NCBI GenBank assembly: GCA_000733355.1
Contig: JNVV01000034.1
Coordinates: forward strand, 160,517 to 224,516
From: Falciphora oryzae
Lineage: Eukaryota > Ascomycota > Sordariomycetes > Magnaporthales > Magnaporthaceae
DNA length: 64,000 bases
Direction: 5' to 3'
Positions 56,706 through 64,000 of this stretch are shown in pieces. The first letter of the stretch is position 1; every line of letters begins with the position of its first letter. The position numbers and the translations under genes are program-made. The notes beneath the pieces are model-generated. The model did no database searches. It was not told where the DNA came from and worked only from the letters and a program-made list of their open reading frames with translations.

Positions 56706-59700
56706 GGCTGGCGGACGCGGAGGCTGGAGGTGGTGAGGAGGGAAGAGAGGATGGCCGAACCCATCTGGCGACTACGGGGCCCCGGGGTTAGCAGCGACCA
56801 TTGGAAAACGAATGCCGGCGATGGGTACGGATGGTAGAGTGTCGAAAAAAGATGGGAAGTGGCACGGCAGACGCTTGTCGCGATGGAGTCGTCGCGCGCG
56901 TCGCGAATGTGTGTGGTTTGTTGCGGTGCTAATGGGGGCTTTTTTTCTGGTTCTGTCTGCTGCGATCGGTGGTTGGGGCGCTGGCCCGGGGGGGATGGAA
57001 AAAGGACCCGTCAGCAGCACGGTCGCAGCGACTCCCAAGCCTGTACCTCGAACACAAGCAGCAAGCAGCAGGGGGTGCGAGGTGGGTTGTGCGCGAGTGT
57101 GGGCTGGGGTGGTGGACGGATTGAGGACAGAAGCAGGCAGAGCGTTGGCAGGCTCAGGCTCACTCGGGCTCGAGCCAGCGGGTGCAGTGCAGGGCGAGGG
57201 AGCAGGGCAGAAAAAATTTGGCGCGCGGTCGGTCATTCATTTGGGAGAGAGCCCACCCGTCGGGCCAAAGCAGCAGGAAGGACAGCCAAGGCAGGCAGGC
57301 AATCAACCATCAACCACCACCACCACCACCACCACCATGCGGCAATCGTCCCATCAAAAGAAAGCGTCCGGGACGAAGGTCACGGGGCAGAGGATCAACG
57401 GCATAGAATCGACAGAACAGGGGACGGCGGAACGAGAGGGCGGCAGGTCTTACCTAAGGCGCGTTGTGGATGGACTGAACTGTGTAAACCCGTGAACCGA
57501 GAGAGTTGCGCTCTTGCTGGCCGCCGCCCGACCTGTGCTTCTCGCGAGCCAGGGGCGCTAGTCCCACTTGGGTCTAGCTGAAGCTAAGCGAGACGAGTTG
57601 GTGACGCGAGCGGCCAATGGAAAAATTGCTAGTGAGCAAGTCGCGGCCCCACACTGACGTTAGTCGAACCGCTGTTGCTGCACCAATCGTGTTATGTCCG
57701 TTGCCAGCCTGGATCCGTTTGTCGACTTGGACAACATCCTGAGGGCCTGGCCAGCCTGCTGCGAAGGCTGCGTGCGAGTTGATGCGAACCCGAGCTGCCA
57801 AAAACATCGACCGATTCTGGGCGTTAGCTGCAACCAAAACAGCCGCCACTTGACTGCCGTCTCTTGACATGGGAACCACCTAGGATGACATGCCACATAA
57901 CGATCAGAACTGCCCGACAAGCCAGATGGATGTCAAATGCACATACAACCATTTTTTGATCTCGTCGTTCGGTTTTTCTTCTCCTTTTCGAATACTCCCA
58001 AAGAACGATGATGGCTCTCGTTCTCCTTGCCATCGCACTTGAGACGGCACTGGCTTGGACATGGTAATGAAAAAGGTGTGGCGGCTGATGTGTCTGGTGA
58101 CTCAATGAGACCGCAGCCTCGACTCCTTTCGAGAGTATCGAGGAGGATAGCACCGGGTGGAGGTGTTGCAACTCACGACTGTGAGATTTTTCAGTTATTT
58201 GCTTTGCAAAGCCACAATCTCCTGGCTGGCTGTGGATGCGAGTAAATTAGACGTCCACTCAGCACCCGCAGCCATCGATGACGACTTTGCTTTCCAGGCT
58301 TCGCCGCAATGCTGGTCGGACGCATTCAAGTTGCTTCAGGCTGATGATCCCTGGAGTTGGATCGGCGGGCAGCAGGCGAGTGGGGTCGGCGTGCGCGTGT
58401 TCAGAGAAGCATCGTGGTGGTTCGTCCAGGCTGTTACAGCAGCAAGCTTGTCGATCCAACTCTGACGGGGCGGCGCGGTGTGCCCAAGAGATGTGTCCCT
58501 GGCGCGGGCACGCAGGGCACAGAACCACCCAGTCCGCTAGAGGCAAACAGATCACCAAAGCGAGCGGCGCAAATGGCATCCTTGGGATCAGGTCCAGAAA
58601 TCCCGCCGGCAGTGTCGTCTCGAGTCTGGCGGGTCGAGCATCGGTAGGTGACGACCAGAGTGACCCCTATCCCTTTCTTGCCAACATGAAGAGTCGAGAT
58701 GGAAGAAAAAGAGGGAGGCCAGCGTCGGTCACTGTAGGCACGCGTGGCCAGGCACCTCTCTCATTTTATGTCGCCAGGTTGGCTCGGTCTGCCTCGAGAG
58801 GAAGTCGCCTCAGTGCTTTTCGTCGTAGGTGGCGTTCCTAGGACAAACCGACAACGATGCGAATCGTCCAGCTCAGTGGGAACTAGCCTTGCCAGTGAAA
58901 AAGCAAGATGAAAGCCACCAGAAGACAAGTTTGGCCGCCAGGGGCAGTGACAAAAAGGATAAGCCAGCATGACTGGGCTGCGGGCTGATGACCCTGCACC
59001 GTCCGGAACACGGTGCAGTAGCATTCATCGATGCTTGGGTCGACTGATGCATGTCGGCACTGCATGCAGCCTGCCTGGAGGCTTCGTGCTGGTCCTGGCG
59101 TTGGTGCCGCTGCGCGCCTCTGGACTGTTGTGGTGCTCGACAGGCGTCGGGCCCCGCCAATAAAACGGGCCCAGGACCAGGGGTGGGTCTCGGAGAGGAC
59201 GAAAGTGGGTTGGTTTTGGTTCCGGAGTGTTTCCATTCGTGCCGGCGTTTGCGCGATATGGCACGCCCGCCACCCATCTTCGAAACCCCCAGCTGAGCCA
59301 GCGGGAAAAGGGGACAGCGGAAAGAAGAGGAATCGGTCATCGATGGTTCTGCCTTGTGTCTTGTCCAAGTGCCGCAAGATTGGACCCAGGCATCCCGGCC
59401 TAGCTACAAATGCGTCTGGTGTGTTGGCAAACCGGACCTGGGCTGCCGCTGCCCCGTATGAGGCATCGTCTGGCGCTTGGGTAGGACGGCCCCATGCAGG
59501 TCACCGACCCCCAAACCCAGGTTGGCACGCCCAATTGCCTGGTCCGCTTGGGGCATCGTCATTGAACCCCAGGCGTGGAAGGCGGGGCCCCAACTGAGCG
59601 ACTGAATTCTGGCCACCCCCCGTTTGGTCGAATGCTCGCCTTTTTTGTTTTCGTTGCTCATCCTGTTGAGATTGATGTCCCTCGCGGCGAGTTGCGAGAC

Positions 59701-61980
59701 TGTCAATTGTCAGGATATCGATGCGCTGCTTGCATGGTCGCCGCTGCTGTAGGCCCCATCTGCCGCGCTAAAACGCCAGCAGTCGGGTTTTTGTGTATGT
59801 AAGCGATAGGTGGGAGGAGCAACAGGGCATCAGCACAAGTGCCAGGCGGACGAAAGATGGCGATGGAAGCACAACGAGTGACAATCAACAGCAGAGGGGA
59901 GGGAGAAATGGGAAGAAAAAGGATGGATGGAAGGAGAGAGGAAAGAAAAAAGAGGGCTGTCCTGTGCGAGAAAGGGTGAGTGACGGGGGGCAGTTGGGCT
60001 TTTTGTTAAGTGAAATCAATACCGGCCTTGGGTACCTGCTCGGCTGTTCCTCCTGGGCTGGTCAGGTCCAGAGTCACTAAAAAATCTCCGCACGAGACAA
60101 GGGAAGGCAAGACATGGGATGCCACGAGCCACGAGAGCAGACTGTCGAACTACACTCGACTTTCCCTACCCAACCTACACAAAAAAAAAAAAAAAAAAAA
60201 CGGGTAAGCTTAGGCCAGCCGATCCCGAATCTAAAAAGCTCCCCATTTCTTTCCAAGCCGCCTTTGCCCTGGCGTTTTGTTCCCGCTGCCCCTCTCACTC
60301 TCGCCGTTCCCTCCCTCCACGACGCATTCATTCCTTCGTCCGGCCTCGTTGCCGCTTTGGTCTACCACGCCTGTCAATCCACCCTTCCTCGCCTCCCCGG
60401 TATCCGTCGACGTTTTGGCACCTGGCGGCTTGCGACTTGGTCATGCATTTCTCTAGATTTACACCATGTTCGGGGCACTCCGACGGCGTGCCCGCGTTCC
60501 ATGGCCCATCTCTCCTCGACGCCTCGCCATCCACCCAGTCCCTGTCAGGGCGCCCGCCCGCCCCCTTCTTCTCGTGACTGACCCCCATCCCGCCGCAGCT
60601 TGTCCGCCCACGACGGCCCGATCTGCTTTCCATGCTGACCGCTGCAGGTCACAAAGTCCACGCGCTCTTCTGTAATTGTAGATTGGGCGGACGACCCGCA
60701 TATTTTCTTTTCTTTTCTTTTCTTTTCTTTTCTTTTCTTTTCTTTTCTTTTCTTTTTTTTTTCCCCTCTTTTTTTTTCTTTGAATCCTGCCAGTATGACC
60801 CATCGCAGTTTGCCTATCGTGCGAGCGAAGCACAAATCCACCTTGTTGGCGCTTGTGCTTTGTTTCGAGCAGCAGCCACCCATCCATCACCAACCCAGCA
60901 CTTGGCCTTCCCCACGGGCACAACTTGACCCCATGCGTTCCCCTGCCCACCCACGCATTTCAACTTTGCCTCCTCCCCTTCGACATAGATCCCGCGACTC
61001 AGGAGGGTGATATGCAGCGTGGACCAGAATCTGCTAAATACCTCTTTACTCGCTTGCTTTCATCCCTTTTTCTTTTATCGTGAAGCGTACATCTTTCATG
61101 GGCAGCTGATAGGCTCTGCCACTATCCCTGCCCGTCCGCTAGATTTTTCTTCGTCCTCCATCCCTCCATTCGTCTAGGCTGGCTGGCAGGGCACACCCAC
61201 ACACCCAATTCATCAAGCCCCGCAGGCAAACCGTTCTCCATGGCTCACAAACGAGCGGGCAGGCTCAAACACTGTGGCCACTTCTCGCACGCCCCCGTGG
61301 CCGTGCTTCTGACAAACAGCCGCGACCCTTGCTCCGTCGAGGTAGTGTTTCGAGCACGATTGGATCGGTTACATGCGGCGTGATTACTTGCTGCTGGTTT
61401 CCCCAGGAAGCGGGATCCAAATATGGTGTCCGATAGGACTGGGGCGGCAAATTGACAGAGAAAGTCTGTGGCCCTGCTCCCGGCCCGGTTTCGACTCGGC
61501 TGGGCTTACTTGGGCGCTTGCGTAGCGCCGCCGTAGGTTAGGCCCTCCTATGAGGAATGGAGGAGGGATAGCATGATAGGAGTCGGGATGTCTACAGGCA
61601 TGTCCACAAGCATGCGAACTGAAGAGAGTCGAATGTCTCCAGAACGGAGTCTGTTGTCCTTGTGCCCATGTACCGAAAATAGATATCTAGGGCGAAGATC
61701 GACCTGCCCCCACCTCCATCACCGTATCACCACGCCATATGTTTGAAGCTCCTCGAATTCGATGGGGAAAATTGAGCCACAAGTCCTTTCCCGGTACCGG
61801 CTTCCCCTCGCCTGCCCCGTGCTCTCCGGCAAAGCAAGTCTGACGGGAATGCATGCTTGCTGGTGTCACTCGACACCCTACCGCCCGCTTTGACGTGGGT
61901 CACCAGATCAGGCGGTCTCCATACAGTCGACTCCACGCTGCGATCCATAAGTGGCCCGAAGAGAGCGCAGGTCCGTAATT
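56706..61980. other. Gene-poor 5.3 kb upstream of SWI1
   Basis: This is the longest stretch without a gene. Its left part is presumably the SWI1 promoter and a long leader: purine/pyrimidine-biased with (CAC)8 near 57316-57339. Many overlapping open frames of 60-190 codons exist on both strands, but none shows a domain, signal peptide or sensible splice chain. A22 at about 60179-60200 and a (CTTTT)n microsatellite near 60704-60756 are present. From 61.7 kb the region flanks the tRNA gene. A non-coding RNA or a fast-evolving orphan cannot be excluded. Confidence 0.45.
60704..60780. repeat. (CTTTT)n pentanucleotide microsatellite
   Basis: About ten to eleven uninterrupted TTTTC units run from about 60704, then decay into T9-CCCC-T9. 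It is purely simple sequence and likely length-variable. It also produces artificial Lys/Glu-rich or Phe/Ser-rich open frames. Confidence 0.9.
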
Positions 61981-62052
61981 GGACGAGTAGCTCAGCGGTA
62001 GAGCAACGGATTGCAGATCCGTAGGTCTTGGGTTCGATCCCCAATTCGTCCT
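61981..62052 (+). tRNA. tRNA-Cys (anticodon GCA), intronless
   Basis: A full cloverleaf can be drawn: acceptor GGACGAG/TTCGTCC with one G-U pair, D stem GCTC/GAGC, anticodon stem ACGGA/TCCGT with loop TTGCAGA (GCA at 62013-62015), five-base variable loop, T stem TTGGG/CCCAA with loop TTCGATC. The discriminator base is T, which is the cysteine identity element. The internal promoters A box (TAGCTCAGCGG) and B box (GGTTCGATCCC) are intact. A T run starting about ten bases downstream can stop RNA polymerase III. Confidence 0.97.
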
Positions 62053-62061
62053 CTTTTCTCT

Positions 62062-62079
62062 TTTTTTTTTTTTTTTTGG
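62062..62079 (+). terminator. RNA polymerase III terminator of tRNA-Cys
   Basis: A run of about 18 T follows the mature 3' end by roughly ten bases, far longer than the four or more T needed for termination. Confidence 0.8.
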
Positions 62080-62243
62080 GTCGTTTTGCACTATATATTC
62101 CTCTCCCTTCATTTCTCCTTGGACTTAATACTGACCGAGCGAGTGATGTATTATTTTCTCCCCTGCCGTCGCTCTTCTCCGGTGCTCACAACCACGCCCT
62201 TGGACGCGACGATCTGCCTCATTACACATTATACTACACAATG

Positions 62244-63312
62244 TTATTCACCACCGACTACTGTGCCCTTCTCGGCTGCCACGGCCATCAGATGGTCCCA
62301 TTCCTCCCTGGAAACGCTGCTGACACTTAGGCGGGTCTGCTTGAGCATCTGCATGTTCTGTAGCGGCTTGCCTGGCCCGCCCATCTCGCGCAGCTCCTTG
62401 AGCGTGATGCTGTCCGCGAACTTGCTCCGGAAAACGACGTGCACGACGCTCCACTTGGGGTCTGTGGGCTTCGAAGACTTGTCGTAGTACGGGGCTTTGG
62501 GATCATGCGCCGACACTGGATGGTAGATGAATGATCGTTGGTCAGGTGCTGAGCTAAAGAGGAGATTATTCATAATGAGCATTGGAGAACTCACGATCAG
62601 GAGAATGCTCTTGGACGATCTCCATTGTGCCCACAATGCCGGGCTCCTTGCAGTTGGAGTGATAGAAGAAAGCTAGGTCACCTTCCTTCATGGCCCTTAG
62701 GTTGTTGCGCGCTGTGATATGCCGTTATCTATTTGTTAGATTGGACTGTGCCCCGATCGTTCGAGAAAACACACCCAGCACGTACCAACGTAGTTCCGGA
62801 TACCATCCCATGGCTCTGGTACCGTTCTGGATGCGAGGTCGTCGATGGAAAAGCTAACGTCGTGGCCATTCTCGAGCCGCGTTTCGGGCTCGGCCTTCAT
62901 CAGCCAGTACCGCCTCTCCCCGTCGTCTGCTGCCACGCTCGCTGCTCCCTTGGTTACAGCGCCGCCGCCATTCGGAGACGCGTCTTTTTTCTCGTCGGCC
63001 GAAGACGGCTTCGCCTGCGCTTTACTGACCGTGCTTGCCTTCTTCTGCAGCATGCCATGTCAGTGCATGCTGGCTTTTCGTCGCCCTTTCCGACCTGGGG
63101 CTTCTTACTGCGGCTGAGCCAGTCTTCTTGCCAGGCTTCTTCTGGTCGGTCGGCAACGCGCCAGCGTCTCTTTTTGATACGACGGCAACGCCTGTGGAGC
63201 TCCCATTGTTTGGGTCTGCGCTTTTCAGGCGCCTCAAGGATCGCCGAGGCGCTGCGGTGTCAGCGTCTGCCGCGCTATCTGTAAGGGCGCTCGACTTTCG
63301 TTTGGGCGCCAT
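62244..63312 (-). CDS. THYN1: EVE-domain protein, THYN1-like
   Basis: Four exons (63312-63109, 63044-62786, 62711-62595, 62515-62244) with introns of 64, 74 and 79 bases give 283 residues. The first 120 residues are basic and disordered ([23 protein letters not shown]), consistent with nuclear targeting. The EVE domain follows: [60 protein letters not shown], then the C-terminal part with [15 protein letters not shown] and LKELREM. EVE domains are PUA-like folds, thought to read modified bases in nucleic acid; human THYN1 binds modified cytosine. That activity here is inference from family. All intron phases agree with conserved segments. Confidence 0.92.
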
Positions 63313-63777
63313 AGCTTCTATCACCGGCCTGGATTTGAATGTGAGGGTTCTCGAATGTTTATAGAAGGCAACCTTGACGATTCGGGCGATTCGAGCTGGC
63401 GCGCGACACATCATGACGATCCTAGCTCAAGCAAGCACGACACCGCACTGACCACCCAAATTTCCGCAGCCTCTTGATTCCCATCTCCAAAAAGTCTGGA
63501 ATCCCCTTTTCCCGAGCTCCAGTTCCTCCAATCCCACCTTTCTGATTTTCGAATCCCACCACAGCGCAGACCACAGAGGACACTTCCTCCGCCCAACCAA
63601 ACTCAGTTCATTTTTGCCAAACTTCGGATATGATCACAAGATTGTTATTCCTTTCTTCTAGCATTGCTGTTCCCACCTATCCTTCCCACGCAAGCAGCAC
63701 GAATGCTTCCATCCCCTGAGCTCATCTGCACCAAGCAGACCGGCCCGTTTGGCTTACGTCTCATCAAGCCGGGAATC
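63313..63777. other. Intergenic: THYN1 promoter and alpha-mannosidase 3' flank
   Basis: This 465-base region lies between two minus-strand genes. It is C/T-rich on the plus strand with no coding-like frame, RNA gene or repeat. Confidence 0.45.
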
Positions 63778-64000
63778 TCAAGCCAACGCTAGCCTGTACG
63801 TCTGCACCTGGAAAGGCAATACCTGTACCTCAAATGCGTAGCGCTCGCCACTGATTGGCACCTCCTCGCCGTCGTCCTCCAGTATGTTCGTCTTGAAAAC
63901 CCGCGACAGTTTCCACCGCGTCTCCACTCTCCCGACGCCGCGACCGCCCAGGCTGTCGTACACCCTGATGATAACGGACTTGGCGCCCATCGGCTGTCGC
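63778..64000 (-). CDS. AMS1: Alpha-mannosidase, GH38 family, C-terminal end only (runs off the window)
   Basis: The frame is open to the window edge, so only the last 73 residues are visible. KSVIIRVYDSLGGRGVGRVE, then SRVFKTNILEDDGEE and a final VQTYRLALA match the conserved C-terminal beta-sandwich of fungal GH38 alpha-mannosidases, where the RVYESLGG and TYRL elements recur. These enzymes trim alpha-mannosides in the vacuole or cytosol. The catalytic domain lies outside the window, so activity cannot be judged. The internal Met at 63990 is not a start. Confidence 0.75.
   Translation of the reverse strand, partial: RQPMGAKSVIIRVYDSLGGRGVGRVETRWKLSRVFKTNILEDDGEEVPISGERYAFEVQVLPFQVQTYRLALA

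Noticed and set aside
60114..60581. Overlapping 150-codon plus-strand frames after the A22 run
   Set aside because: Both frames begin with a translated homopolymer Lys run and have Pro/Arg/Ser composition typical of C-rich non-coding DNA.

Overview
This window is nuclear DNA from a filamentous ascomycete. Genes are spaced about 1-2 kb apart and most carry short introns of 60-130 bases with GT-AG ends. Fungal housekeeping families are present: VPS41, APC1, SWI1, SPT10, CCT7, eIF3e and mitochondrial ribosomal proteins. A secreted manganese lipoxygenase of 616 residues matches the take-all fungus enzyme in length, in metal-ligand spacing and in its C-terminal valine. That points to the Magnaporthaceae, in or near Gaeumannomyces/Magnaporthiopsis. 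The species itself is inference. One short assembly gap lies at 21122-21162.

Layout. Positions 1-10.7 kb hold three minus-strand genes: a Swi5/Ace2-type zinc-finger regulator (374-3318), the Mn-lipoxygenase (5188-7152) and a secreted arylsulfatase (8415-10724). From 12.0 to 16.4 kb there are two plus-strand genes: a CBS/PB1 protein with a C-terminal membrane anchor and mitochondrial ribosomal protein uS2m. From 16.4 to 22.0 kb is the most accessory part: a small secreted protein with two perfectly superimposable 8-cysteine repeats (18164-18667), a long block with little recognisable coding, the gap, and a probable GPI-anchored surface protein (21325-22022). CCT7 (22670-24605) and SPT10 (25068-27317) are convergent. 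Two unrecognised genes (28144-29314 and 30258-31511) are divergent, followed by a small orphan (32415-32972).

From 33.4 to 44.6 kb VPS41 and APC1 are divergent from a 497-base promoter. VPS41 has a 27-base microexon next to a GC-AG intron. Then come a probably dual-acylated protein (45557-46378), a secreted GH16 beta-glucanase (47530-48931), eIF3e and IMG2/mL49 (divergent), and SWI1 (53094-56705). A gene-poor 5.3 kb stretch follows. The right end has a tRNA-Cys(GCA), a THYN1/EVE-domain gene and the 3' end of an alpha-mannosidase.

There is no gene cluster, CRISPR array or intact mobile element. The content is mostly conserved cell machinery (cell cycle, trafficking, chromatin, translation) interspersed with secreted or surface products of plausible plant-interaction relevance: Mn-LOX, sulfatase, Cys-repeat protein, GPI protein and glucanase. 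All exon borders were inferred by hand from splice consensus, frame continuity and remembered family conservation. No alignment or expression data were available.
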